Source: Thermodesulfatator sp.
GTDB lineage: Bacteria > Desulfobacterota > Thermodesulfobacteria > Thermodesulfobacteriales > Thermodesulfobacteriaceae
Reading direction: 5' to 3'
DNA: 18,300 nucleotides
Assembly (NCBI GenBank): GCA_003978075.1
Contig: QOAM01000097.1
Coordinates: 1-18,300 of the forward strand
Position 1 is the first letter of the stretch. Each line of letters opens with the position of its first letter. The notes beneath the pieces are model-generated. The model saw nothing but the letters and a program-made list of their open reading frames with translations, was not told where the DNA came from and did not search any database. The translations under genes and the position numbers were made by a program. Shown piece after piece: positions 5,074-13,043 of the stretch.

Positions 5074-6147
5074 CATGCGTCCCGCGCGAGGGGCCAGGAA
5101 GTCCCAGCCGGTCCCTTTGAGAAAGAGGCCGAAGCTCATTTGAAGATAGTGGTAAAGAGGCGAGAAGACCATGAGGCTCCTCAACCACGTGGGCATGGCC
5201 TCCGGCGGAGTCCAGGTCCCGGAAAGGAAGACAATAGGAGCGATGGCGATAATGGTAAGCAGCCCCACCTGGGCCAGGTTCCGGGAGAGGGTGCCGATGA
5301 AAAGCCCGTATCCGCAGGAGGTAAAGACATAAAAGACGGTGATCAACAGGAAAGCGAAGAAACTTCCTCGGATAGGGACTCGGAAACAGCCCTCCAGGAC
5401 CAGACCCACGGCGAGCAGGGTCCCGGTGAGGATTACCAGGGTCATGGCGGAAATTTTGGAGAGCAATACCTCCAGCGGAGAGACCGGGGAGACGAGGAGT
5501 TGCTCTATAGTTCCCCTTTCCTTTTCCCGCACCAGGGCTGCCGCAGGCAAAAGCATGGTCAACATGGTGATCACCGTCAAGAGCTCAGAAAGGGCGTTGA
5601 ACCAGGCCTCTTCTTGATTGGGATTAAAAAAGACGCGCCATTTGAGATCTACCAAGGGAAAGCGGCGGAGCATTTCCTTGGTGTAGCCCAGGCGGTGAAG
5701 GGTTATGTCTTGGGCATAGCGAGAGACAATGAGGGCGCTGTAGCCGGCAATAAGATTGCCCATGATGGCGTTGCTCGTATCCACGAGGAGTTGCAGCCGG
5801 GTCTGTCTTTCGGTCTTTAGGTCTTCTTCAAAACCGTCGGGAAAATCAAAGAGGGCCAGGAATCTTCCCTGATCAAAGCCCCTGAAGGCCTCCTCCGGCG
5901 AGCGGAGGTAGCCCTGGAAACGAAAATAAGGCTTTTGGAAACGGGCTATCAATTCGCGGCTGGCAGCCGAACGATCCAGGTCGAAGACAGAAAAAGGTAC
6001 CTGATGCAGGGTGAGCTTTATGCCTGAGCCGGCCAGAAAGATGTCCACGGTAAAGAGGTAGAGGCTGGCCAGGAGGAGGACTCGATCGCGCCAGAGCTGG
6101 AGGATCTCCTTCACGGTCAAGACCCAGAGGCGTCTTAGAGACTTCAT
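5002..6147 (-). CDS. ABC-2 type transporter permease (YbhR-like)
   Basis: The 381-residue protein has the ABC-2 layout. A cytoplasmic start (KEILQLWRDR) is followed by a first membrane helix (~24-44). A large external domain (~45-170) contains FSVFDLDRSAASRELIARF. Five helices follow, with the family segment ALVREKERGTIEQLLVSPVS (~205-224) between two of them. This motif is typical of drug or lipid exporter permeases of the YbhS/YbhR/YadH type. ATG overlaps the stop of the upstream permease as ATGA. It is last in a four-gene minus-strand operon and presumably pairs with the other permease as a heterodimer. Its 3' end runs 72 nt into the convergent ATPase gene. The substrate is unknown. Confidence 0.9.
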   Translation of the reverse strand: MKSLRRLWVLTVKEILQLWRDRVLLLASLYLFTVDIFLAGSGIKLTLHQVPFSVFDLDRSAASRELIARFQKPYFRFQGYLRSPEEAFRGFDQGRFLALFDFPDGFEEDLKTERQTRLQLLVDTSNAIMGNLIAGYSALIVSRYAQDITLHRLGYTKEMLRRFPLVDLKWRVFFNPNQEEAWFNALSELLTVITMLTMLLPAAALVREKERGTIEQLLVSPVSPLEVLLSKISAMTLVILTGTLLAVGLVLEGCFRVPIRGSFFAFLLITVFYVFTSCGYGLFIGTLSRNLAQVGLLTIIAIAPIVFLSGTWTPPEAMPTWLRSLMVFSPLYHYLQMSFGLFLKGTGWDFLAPRAGRMLGLGVLVLFASTLFFRKRFAQQG

Positions 6148-7295
6148 CGTTTGGTCCTCTTGTGAAAGGAAAGATAGGCCAGGAGGTAAATGAGCCCGGT
6201 GTAGATGAGCAGGGCTAGGAGGTTACCTGCCTGGGCCCGCCAACCCAGGCCTTTGAGAAAGGTACCGTGAAGCAGAGAGACGAAGTACATGGCTGGGAAG
6301 AGGTGAGCTTCTACTTGGCCGGAGACATCCAGGCAGACCACCGGGACCAGGAGCCCTGAGTAGAGAAAGGCTGGAATCATAGCCACGATTAGGGAAAGGA
6401 GCAGGGCGGCGATCTGGGTACGCACAAAGGCCGAGATCCAGAGACCGATGCCCAAGGAACAGAAGGAGTAGAGTAGGGCGGAGAAAAGGTAACAGGAGAA
6501 GCTTCCCCGGAAAGGCGCCCCAAAGACCAAAGTAGCCCAAAGGAAGAGGATCAGAACATTTAAGGCAGTGATCCCGAAATAAGGTAGGGCCTTTCCTAAA
6601 AGAAACTCGGCCCGCGAGATGGTAGAGACATAGATGTTATAAATGGCTCCAGATTCCTTTTCACGACAGATGGCCAGCGAGGTGAGCATAGGGGGTACCA
6701 TGAGGAGGATCACCCCGATGAGGGCCGAGGCCACGGACCAACGGCTTCGGGCTTCCTCATTATAGATGTAGCGAACCTCCAAACGGATGGGTTCGCTCAG
6801 GGCTTCCACTCGAGCCTCGGAAAGGCCCTTGTGGCGAAAGAAGTCTTTGAGCTTCTGGCGATTCAGTTTTCCTACGATGGCCTGAACATAGTTTTTGACG
6901 ATCTGGGCCCGATAGGGAAAGGTCCCGTCGATCAGGGCTTGTACCGGGGCGCTGCGACCGGCAGCAAGCTCTCTCTCAAAATCTGGAGGCACAAGGAGAA
7001 TAAGCCGAATCTTTCCTTTTACCAAGGCTTCAAGGGCCTTTCGTTCGTCGGTCTCCCGGCTTTTTAAAGAGAAGTAACGCGAATAAGAAAAGTTGGCCAG
7101 GAAATCCCGGCTAGTGGGAGACTGGTCATAATCAATGGCCCAGAAGGGCAGATGTTCCACATCCAGGGTAAGACCGTAGCCGAAGAGGAACATAAAGAGG
7201 CTGGGAACCAGCAGGGCCAGGCAAAGAAAAAGCGGATCTCGCCACATCTCAAGGGTTTCTTTTTCCACCAGGGCCAGGATTCGCTTAAGTTTCAT
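6144..7295 (-). CDS. ABC-2 type transporter permease (YbhS-like)
   Basis: The 383-residue protein begins MKLKRILALVEKETLEMWRD and then has a membrane helix. Its large external domain contains FWAIDYDQSPTSRDFLANF. A C-terminal block of about five helices includes AICREKESGAIYNIYVSTIS, the usual conserved cytoplasmic loop. It is a divergent paralogue of the next gene downstream, and the two likely form the membrane channel. The start overlaps the end of the ATPase gene by 11 nt, and the stop overlaps the next start (ATGA). In this transporter class a membrane fusion protein spans the periplasm and exports drugs or other hydrophobic compounds, often with an outer-membrane channel encoded elsewhere. 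No such channel gene is visible here. Confidence 0.9.
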   Translation of the reverse strand: MKLKRILALVEKETLEMWRDPLFLCLALLVPSLFMFLFGYGLTLDVEHLPFWAIDYDQSPTSRDFLANFSYSRYFSLKSRETDERKALEALVKGKIRLILLVPPDFERELAAGRSAPVQALIDGTFPYRAQIVKNYVQAIVGKLNRQKLKDFFRHKGLSEARVEALSEPIRLEVRYIYNEEARSRWSVASALIGVILLMVPPMLTSLAICREKESGAIYNIYVSTISRAEFLLGKALPYFGITALNVLILFLWATLVFGAPFRGSFSCYLFSALLYSFCSLGIGLWISAFVRTQIAALLLSLIVAMIPAFLYSGLLVPVVCLDVSGQVEAHLFPAMYFVSLLHGTFLKGLGWRAQAGNLLALLIYTGLIYLLAYLSFHKRTKR

Positions 7296-9165
7296 CTTTA
7301 CCCACCGTATGCCAGAAAAAAATGTCTTCCATAGTGATTTCGCCCTTTTCCCAAGAGAGGGCCTTCAACCCCTTGGCCCTTAAGTAGGCCTCCAGTTCCT
7401 CGGCCTTACCGGGAAAGAAGAGCCGCAGTCGCCGGCCAAAGACCATCACCGGTCTTTCGGCCTTAAGCCTCTCGCGGGCCTCATGGAGGTCCTCAAAGGA
7501 AATCAAATAAGGCCGCCCGGCTTCTCGTTCCAGCTCTCTCTTGAGATCCTCCGGCCTCCCGTAGGCCACTATGCGGCCCCGGTGCATCAAGGCCAGGCGA
7601 TCGCAATGCTCCGCCTCCGCTAGATAGTGGGTGGTCACCAAACAGGTGAGGCCCTGGGCCCGCGAGAGGTAAAAGACGAGGTTCCAGAAGATCTCCCTTC
7701 CTAGGATATCCATGCCCGAGGTGGGTTCATCCAAAAAGACGATGCGGGGGCGGTGTATCAAGGCGCAGGCCAGGGCCAGGCGTTGCCGAAGGCCCAGAGG
7801 CAAATCCTCTGCCCGGAGATTTTGGAAAGGCTCCAGTCCGGTAAGCTTGAGCAATTCTTTGAGGCGAAGGCGGGCCTCTCGGCCTGAAAGACCGTAGATC
7901 CCGGCCATCAGGCGGATGTTCTCTTGGACCGTGAGGTCCCGATAGAGGGAGAAGGCCTGCGAGAGGTACCCGATATTTTCTCTGAGCTCGCGTGGGGTCT
8001 TCCGGCTGTCGTAACCGGCCACCAAAGCCCGACCTCGGGTCGGGGCCATAAGCCCGCAAAGCATGCGGATGAGGGTGGTCTTGCCGGCCCCGTTGGGTCC
8101 TAAAAGTCCGAAGATCTCCCCGGCCTTGATCTCTAGAGAGACCCCTTCCACCGCCCGAAAGGAGCCGAATTCCTTGGTCAGGTCTTCGGTGCGAACAACC
8201 GTCTCCAGGGTTTTCGGGGCCCTGGCCCCTTTTTCGCGGAAGGCCAAGGGCTCTGGCGGGGAAAGGCCCAGCAGGAGATCCCCCAAAGAAGGAGCAATTG
8301 GCCGAGATTGAAGGGCCTCTTGGCTCCAAAACGTCCGGGCCTCTTTCACCTTTTCTCGCGGGACGAAGACCCGGAAGCCCCCGGCATAAGGAAAAAGATG
8401 CCAGCCGCGGTTGAGGATCTTTTCCCCGAGATCTAGGGGGTCTTCTCCTTGGACCCAGTAAATTTCGCCCTTCACTTGAGAGAGGAGTTCCGAGGGGGTC
8501 CCTTGGAGGAGGATCCTCCCCTGATGCATGAGGGCCAACTGTTCGAAGCGCTCGGCCTCTTCCAGGTAGGTAGTGGACACCAGGGCTGTCACGCCCAGCC
8601 GCCAAACCAGCCCGGCCAGGAGGGACCAGAACTCCTCTCGGGATAGAGGATCCACGCCGGTGGTGGGTTCGTCGAGCACGATCAGGCGGGGCTGGTGGAG
8701 TACCGAGCAGATGAAGGCCAGCTTCTGTTTCATCCCCCCGGAAAGGTGCTTGACCCTCCGTCTTCGGAAGGGCCAGAGCCCGGTAAGCACTAGGAGCTCT
8801 TCTTTCCTCTGCTCCAGGGCTTGGGGATCAAGCAGGCGGAGCTTACCGAAAAAGTGGAGATTTTCCTCCACCGAAAGTTCTTGGTAGAGGTTCGCCCCGA
8901 GTCCCTGGGGCATGAAGCAAAGATCGGCCTTGGCCTCTTCGAAGTCTCTCTCGGAACTCCTACGGCGCCCGAAGAGATAGACTTCCCCCTGGTCGAAGTC
9001 CAGCAGGCCGGTGATAATCTTGAGGAGGGTACTCTTCCCGGCCCCGTCAGGCCCTACCACCCCGAAGAGGACCCCTTGAGGGACCCGTAAGGAGACCTCC
9101 TCCAGGGCCTTTTGTCTTCCAAAGCGCTTGCCAAGGCCTTTCACCTCCACCACCACCCTTTCCAT
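7285..9165 (-). CDS. ABC transporter with two fused ATP-binding domains (YbhF-like)
   Basis: The 626-residue protein carries two nucleotide-binding domains in tandem. Domain 1 has Walker A GPDGAGKS (38-45), signature LSGGMKQ (141-147) and Walker B LIVLDEP (161-167). Domain 2 has Walker A GPNGAGKT (356-363), a degenerate signature LPLGLRQ (455-461) and Walker B FLDEP (477-481). The switch histidine is present in domain 2 (VTTHYLAEAE) but is Thr199 in domain 1 (VSTTYLEEAE). YbhF-type exporters share the GPD Walker A and the LPLG signature. Because each ATP site uses Walker and switch residues of one domain with the signature of the other, both defects fall in the same composite site, which suggests one catalytic and one structural site. 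It energises the two permeases downstream. Confidence 0.92.
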   Translation of the reverse strand: MERVVVEVKGLGKRFGRQKALEEVSLRVPQGVLFGVVGPDGAGKSTLLKIITGLLDFDQGEVYLFGRRRSSERDFEEAKADLCFMPQGLGANLYQELSVEENLHFFGKLRLLDPQALEQRKEELLVLTGLWPFRRRRVKHLSGGMKQKLAFICSVLHQPRLIVLDEPTTGVDPLSREEFWSLLAGLVWRLGVTALVSTTYLEEAERFEQLALMHQGRILLQGTPSELLSQVKGEIYWVQGEDPLDLGEKILNRGWHLFPYAGGFRVFVPREKVKEARTFWSQEALQSRPIAPSLGDLLLGLSPPEPLAFREKGARAPKTLETVVRTEDLTKEFGSFRAVEGVSLEIKAGEIFGLLGPNGAGKTTLIRMLCGLMAPTRGRALVAGYDSRKTPRELRENIGYLSQAFSLYRDLTVQENIRLMAGIYGLSGREARLRLKELLKLTGLEPFQNLRAEDLPLGLRQRLALACALIHRPRIVFLDEPTSGMDILGREIFWNLVFYLSRAQGLTCLVTTHYLAEAEHCDRLALMHRGRIVAYGRPEDLKRELEREAGRPYLISFEDLHEARERLKAERPVMVFGRRLRLFFPGKAEELEAYLRAKGLKALSWEKGEITMEDIFFWHTVGKDET

Positions 9166-9173
9166 GGCCTCCC

Positions 9174-10133
9174 TCAGGGCATCCTGGCTGGCCAGGATGC
9201 CTTCGGGTCCACCTGGATGAGGGCGTCTGCCGGCAGACCCGGGGTAAGGACATGTCCGGGATTTCGGTCTAGATAGATCTTGACCTCATAGACCAGCTTG
9301 ACCCGGGCCTCCCGGGTCTGGACTTCTTTGGGGGTGAATTCCGCCTCGCGGGCAATGTAGCCCACTTTGCCGGTAAAAAAGCGGTGGGGGAAGGCGTCTA
9401 CATAGATGCGGGCCCTCTGCCCCAAAGCCAGCCGTCCCACCTCCTTGGTGGGCACATAAGCCTTGAGATAGAGTTGATCCAGATCCACCATGAGGGCGAT
9501 GACCCCTCCAGGGGAGAGGACCTCTCCGAGGTTGGCTACCTTACGCAGGATTACTCCCCGTGCCGGGGCCCGAATCCGGGTGTCGGCCAGTAGGGCCTCG
9601 ATCTCTTTTTTCTGGGCTCGAAGGCGCTCGATTTCCTCGTTGAGGGCCGAAATTCGGGCCTTAAGGGCCAGCACCTGCTGATATGCGGTCTTATAGGCCA
9701 GGGTCACCTCCTCCAGCCGGTTTTTGGAGACCAGACGCTGAGTGAAAAGCCTCGCAAAGCGCTTTCGGTCCCGGGCCCGCTTTTCCAGTGTAGCCTGAGC
9801 GGTAGCCAAGAGATGGCGGGTCTCTTCCAGGTGCTTTTGTGCTTCTTGGATGGCGGCCTGCGCAGCCTGATAGCGGGCCTCAAGCTCCGCCGAAGAGAGC
9901 CGGGCTAGGAGCTTCCCCTTGGAGACGAAATCTCCCTCCTGAAAGTAAAGGGCCTCGATTCGGCCGGAGACCTTGGTGGCCACGGTGATGGTGTCTCCTT
10001 CGAGTCGTCCGCTGGCCCAGACAAAGCCCCGGGGCAGGGCCCGCTCGCTTTTTTGGTAGCGGTACACCAAAAGACTTCCGCAGAGCACGAGAAGTCCCAG
10101 GAGGAAGCCCCAGAGCAGAGTCCGCCAACTCAT
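9174..10133 (-). CDS. HlyD-type membrane fusion protein of the ABC exporter (YbhG-like)
   Basis: The 319-residue protein has one N-terminal membrane anchor (WRTLLWGFLLGLLVLCGSLLV, from residue 3). The first half of the lipoyl domain follows (VATKVSGRIEALYFQEGDFV, ~51-70). A long helical hairpin (~85-195) contains QAAIQEAQKHLEETRHLL and ISALNEEIERLRAQKKEIEA. Then come the second lipoyl half (IRAPARGVILRKVANLGEVL) and beta-barrel sequence. This is the periplasmic adaptor of a tripartite exporter. It is the first gene of the operon and ends 8 nt before the ATPase start. GAGGAAG precedes the ATG by 3 nt. The intergenic space toward the aminotransferase gene must hold its promoter, but I see no strong one. 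Confidence 0.9.
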   Translation of the reverse strand: MSWRTLLWGFLLGLLVLCGSLLVYRYQKSERALPRGFVWASGRLEGDTITVATKVSGRIEALYFQEGDFVSKGKLLARLSSAELEARYQAAQAAIQEAQKHLEETRHLLATAQATLEKRARDRKRFARLFTQRLVSKNRLEEVTLAYKTAYQQVLALKARISALNEEIERLRAQKKEIEALLADTRIRAPARGVILRKVANLGEVLSPGGVIALMVDLDQLYLKAYVPTKEVGRLALGQRARIYVDAFPHRFFTGKVGYIAREAEFTPKEVQTREARVKLVYEVKIYLDRNPGHVLTPGLPADALIQVDPKASWPARMP

Positions 10134-10208
10134 ATTCTTCCCTCGGCAAGAACTCCGCGCTCATTTTAAACCAGGTAGACCTTTGAGTAAGTTTCCTGGT
10201 GAGTGTGC

Positions 10209-10240
10209 TCATCCTGATGGAACCTTGTGGTTGAGGATGA
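10209..10240. promoter_or_regulatory. Imperfect dyad between the divergent exporter operon and aminotransferase gene
   Basis: TCATCCT (10209-10215) is inverted as AGGATGA (10234-10240). Between them, AACC-TTGT-GGTT (10221-10232) forms an inner dyad. Together they give a two-part stem with an asymmetric bulge. It lies 76 bp upstream of the exporter start, in its probable leader or promoter region, and could be an operator or an RNA hairpin. No regulator gene adjoins it. Confidence 0.3.
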
Positions 10241-10277
10241 CGAAATCGCTTTGCAATAACACACCTCTTCGAGGCAA

Positions 10278-10306
10278 TTGACAAAGTGTCGTGGTGGAGG
10301 CATTAT
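10278..10306 (+). promoter_or_regulatory. sigma70-type promoter of the aminotransferase gene
   Basis: A perfect TTGACA (10278-10283) lies 17 bp from CATTAT (10301-10306), which keeps the important A2 and T6. The expected transcript start near 10313 lies downstream of the GTG at 10286 and upstream of the ATG at 10337, so it decides the start codon. The ribosome binding site GAGGGTGG follows at 10325-10332. Confidence 0.65.
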
Positions 10307-10336
10307 CACTTTTCAGCCTCCAGCGAGGGTGGTTTC

Positions 10337-11551
10337 ATGGCAGAATTCCCTGTGGTAAGACCGGCCCGGCGTACGGAAAAGATCGAGTACGCGGTGAGAG
10401 ACATCGTGCTCACCGCGGAGGAAGCCGCCCGTCGGGGCCGGGAGCTCCTCTTTCTGAACATCGGAGACCCTATCCAGTATGATTTTTACACCCCTCGCCC
10501 CTTGGTGGAGGCCGCCTGCAGGGCCATGTTTGAGAACCTCACGGGTTATTCGGCCTCCGCCGGGGTGGACGAGGCCATCGAGGCCATTCGGCGGGAAGCC
10601 CGGCGCCGGGGAATTGAACCCGTGGATATCTTCGTCACCACTGGGGCCAGTGAGGCCATCGACTTCGCCCTCACGGCCCTGGTAAACAGCGGAGACAATG
10701 TCTTAGTCCCCTTTCCCGGTTACCCCCTTTACACGGCCATCCTGGCCAAGCTGGAGGCCGAGGCCCGTCCCTACTATTTGCGAGAGGAGGATGGGTGGCA
10801 ACCCGACCCGGAGGAGATTGCCTCCCGGGTAAACGGTCGCACCCGGGGCATCGTCCTTATCAACCCTAACAACCCCACCGGGGCAGTTTTCAGTCGGGAG
10901 GTGCTCGAGGCCATTGCCGAAGTGGCCCGCCGGCACCATCTGGTCATCTTTTCCGACGAAATCTACGACAAGCTGGTCTTCGATGGGGACAAACACTTTT
11001 CTATAGCGGCCCTGGCCCCGGACCTTCCGGTAGTGACCTTTAACGGGCTTTCCAAGTGTTACCTAGCTCCGGGGTTCCGCATCGGATGGGGGATAGTTTC
11101 CGGGCCTGGGAAGGCCCTAAAGGACTACATCGAGGCCATCCACAAGCTGGCCCGAGCCCGGCTTTCTACCAGCCACCCCAAGCAGTACGCCATTCCCGTG
11201 GCCCTGGACGGGGACCAGGCCCACCTTCCGGTGCTCTTAGAAAAACTACGCCGCCGGCGGGATCTCACCTACAGGATGCTCAACGAAATTCCTGGCATTT
11301 CCTGCGTGAAACCCCGGGGGGCCTTCTATGCCTTCCCCCGCATCGAGGTCCCTGGGGTCTCTGATCGGGAATTCGTGCGGGAGCTCATCTTGGAGACCGG
11401 GGTGGTGGTGGTGCATGGTAGCGGTTTCGGAGAGGTCCCGGGAACAGCCCACTTTCGAGTGGTCTTCCTTCCGCCGGAAGGGGTCCTGAGCCGGGCCTTT
11501 GAACGGTTAGCGGACTTCGCCGCCAAATTTTTCAAACACTACGGCCTTTGA
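10337..11551 (+). CDS. Class I PLP-dependent aminotransferase (AlaA-like)
   Basis: The 404-residue protein is a fold-type I aminotransferase. It shows NIGDP (41-45), TTGASEAIDF, PGYPLY (128-132 region), the NPNNPTG motif (176-182), D207 and Y210 (FSDEIYDKLV) for the cofactor ring, Lys240 in NGLSKCYLAPGFRIGW as the Schiff-base lysine, and an Arg (FRV, R374) to bind the substrate carboxylate. Overall it resembles alanine-synthesising and archaeal-type aspartate/alanine transaminases, which move an amino group between glutamate and pyruvate or a similar keto acid. Exact substrates cannot be told from sequence. ATG 10337 is preferred because of the ribosome binding site and the promoter that overlaps an upstream GTG. 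The 3' end overlaps menG, which is convergent, by 20 nt. Confidence 0.92.
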   Translation: MAEFPVVRPARRTEKIEYAVRDIVLTAEEAARRGRELLFLNIGDPIQYDFYTPRPLVEAACRAMFENLTGYSASAGVDEAIEAIRREARRRGIEPVDIFVTTGASEAIDFALTALVNSGDNVLVPFPGYPLYTAILAKLEAEARPYYLREEDGWQPDPEEIASRVNGRTRGIVLINPNNPTGAVFSREVLEAIAEVARRHHLVIFSDEIYDKLVFDGDKHFSIAALAPDLPVVTFNGLSKCYLAPGFRIGWGIVSGPGKALKDYIEAIHKLARARLSTSHPKQYAIPVALDGDQAHLPVLLEKLRRRRDLTYRMLNEIPGISCVKPRGAFYAFPRIEVPGVSDREFVRELILETGVVVVHGSGFGEVPGTAHFRVVFLPPEGVLSRAFERLADFAAKFFKHYGL

Positions 11552-12236
11552 TTCCGGTGTAGATGGTGACCACCCCCAGGGTCAGGGGATAGGCCCGGAG
11601 ATCTTCAAAGCCGGTTTCCGCCATCCAGGAGAGCACCTCCTTCGGCGCGGCGAAGGCGTAGATGGACCGGGCCAAGTAGAGATAGGCCTCCCGATCTCCA
11701 GTAAGCCACCCTCCAAGGAGGGGCAGGAAATGGCGGAGATAAAAGGCGTAGAGGGGGGCGAAGAGGGGAGCCTGGGGACGGCTGAATTCTAGGATGACCA
11801 GTTTTCCCCCAGGTCGCAACACCCGGAAGACTTCAGAGAGGCCCTGACGGGGTCGGGCTAGGTTACGCAGGCCGAAGGCCATGGTAGCCCCCTGAAAGCT
11901 ATGGTTCCTAAAAGGAAGGGCCTCGGCGTCTCCCACCACGCAGGTGATGTAGCGAGCTAGCGGATGCCGACGTAGGCGCCACTTTCCGTAAAGGAGCATC
12001 TCCGGGGTGAGGTCCAGGGCGGCCACCGGCCGGGGCCTCTGGCGCACCAGCTCTAAGGCCAGGGGTAGGGTGCCGGCGCAGAGGTCCAGAAGCGGTCCGG
12101 GAAAGGCGATCAGCTCCGCCGCGGCCTTCCGGCGCCAGAAGGCGTCTCGCCCGAGACTCCCCACCCGGTTGACCAGGTCATAACGGCGAGTGACTCGGGA
12201 GAACTTTTCCTTTACGAAGCGTTTTTTGTCCTTCAC
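11532..12236 (-). CDS. menG: Demethylmenaquinone methyltransferase (UbiE/MenG family)
   Basis: The 234-residue SAM-dependent methyltransferase has the UbiE-family start FSRVTRRYDLVN, a glycine-containing SAM motif LLDLCAGTLPLAL (~49-61; less canonical than DxxxGTG), GDAEALPF, FGLRN (family usually FG[IL]RN) and LRPGGKLVILEFSRP. It places the C2 methyl group on demethylmenaquinone, the last step of menaquinone synthesis, at the inner membrane face. The GTG start abuts the mqnA stop with no spacing. Its position as last gene of an mqn operon supports MenG over a ubiquinone role. Confidence 0.9.
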   Translation of the reverse strand: MKDKKRFVKEKFSRVTRRYDLVNRVGSLGRDAFWRRKAAAELIAFPGPLLDLCAGTLPLALELVRQRPRPVAALDLTPEMLLYGKWRLRRHPLARYITCVVGDAEALPFRNHSFQGATMAFGLRNLARPRQGLSEVFRVLRPGGKLVILEFSRPQAPLFAPLYAFYLRHFLPLLGGWLTGDREAYLYLARSIYAFAAPKEVLSWMAETGFEDLRAYPLTLGVVTIYTGIKGRSV

Positions 12237-13043
12237 TTAAAGCTCTACGAAGCGGAGCTCCGGGACCGAGGGAATCTCCCCTCGCCGGAAGAGATGTTGG
12301 TAGAAGGCCCGCAGGGCCTCCTGTTTTACTCCGGAAAGATCGTACTCCAGACCCAGAAGGTAGGCCCGGGCCTCTTCCAGGGAAAGCTTTGGCGGTTTCT
12401 CCCGGGCGGCGGCCTCCGAGAGCCGGGCTAGTCCTCGGGCCCGCGAAAGGTAAAGGGCCTGCGCCACCTCCCGCAGGAGAGACCGCCAGGGAGAAACGAC
12501 CTCCCGCCTGACCGCCAAGACCGCAAAGACGAAAGGCAGACCGGTCTGCTCCATCCAGACCCCGGCCAGATCCAAGATCTCGGGAAAGGGCGGACTTTTG
12601 CGCAGGAGGAGGGCCTCGTCTCCGATGGCCAGATAACCCCGGTTTAACTCTTCCGGCCTTCCCCTCCGGTACTCTGGATGCACCCCCTGAAAGTCCTCTA
12701 AAAGGATCCGCAGCAGGGCCACGGAGGTTTCGCTTTCCGAGCTCAGGGCTACAGTCTTTCCTGAAAGCCCCTTCAGCGTGCCCTGATAAAAGAAGAGCAC
12801 GCTCCCCACGCGGCCGCTGGCACTGATGGAAAGATCCGGAAAAAGAAGGAGACTTTCAGGGTGGCGGACGTAGAGCACCGAAGGGACCAGGCCGGCCTCC
12901 AGCTCTTCGGATAGAAGCCTCCGGGAGAGCTCAGCCGGGGAGGCGTAGAGGACCTCCACCTCTTCCGGGAGGCTTTGGGCCAAATCCCAGCGCAGGGGGG
13001 CCGTGTTGAGATAGCGCACCAGTCCCAGCCTAAACCGTGGCAT
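12237..13043 (-). CDS. mqnA: Chorismate dehydratase MqnA
   Basis: The 268-residue protein has the family start RLGLVRYLNTAPL and segments VPSVLYVRHPESLLLFPDLS and ISASGRVGSVLFF, matching MqnA (periplasmic-binding-protein-like fold, PF02621). MqnA dehydrates chorismate to 3-enolpyruvoyl-benzoate (3-[(1-carboxyvinyl)oxy]benzoate), the first committed step of the futalosine route to menaquinone. ATG at 13043 overlaps the mqnX end by 14 nt. It is in an operon with mqnC and mqnX upstream and menG downstream. MqnD, a sister family, differs in context and is less likely. Confidence 0.88.
   Translation of the reverse strand: MPRFRLGLVRYLNTAPLRWDLAQSLPEEVEVLYASPAELSRRLLSEELEAGLVPSVLYVRHPESLLLFPDLSISASGRVGSVLFFYQGTLKGLSGKTVALSSESETSVALLRILLEDFQGVHPEYRRGRPEELNRGYLAIGDEALLLRKSPPFPEILDLAGVWMEQTGLPFVFAVLAVRREVVSPWRSLLREVAQALYLSRARGLARLSEAAAREKPPKLSLEEARAYLLGLEYDLSGVKQEALRAFYQHLFRRGEIPSVPELRFVEL

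Noticed and set aside
5140..5820. 226-codon open frame antisense to the YbhR-like permease
   Set aside because: It is a hydrophilic, Glu/Gly/Asp-rich shadow of a membrane protein gene with no recognisable domain.
7727..8605. 292-codon open frame in another minus-strand frame of the double ATPase
   Set aside because: The ATPase frame has all ABC motifs; this one is Gly/Pro/Arg-rich and without family features.
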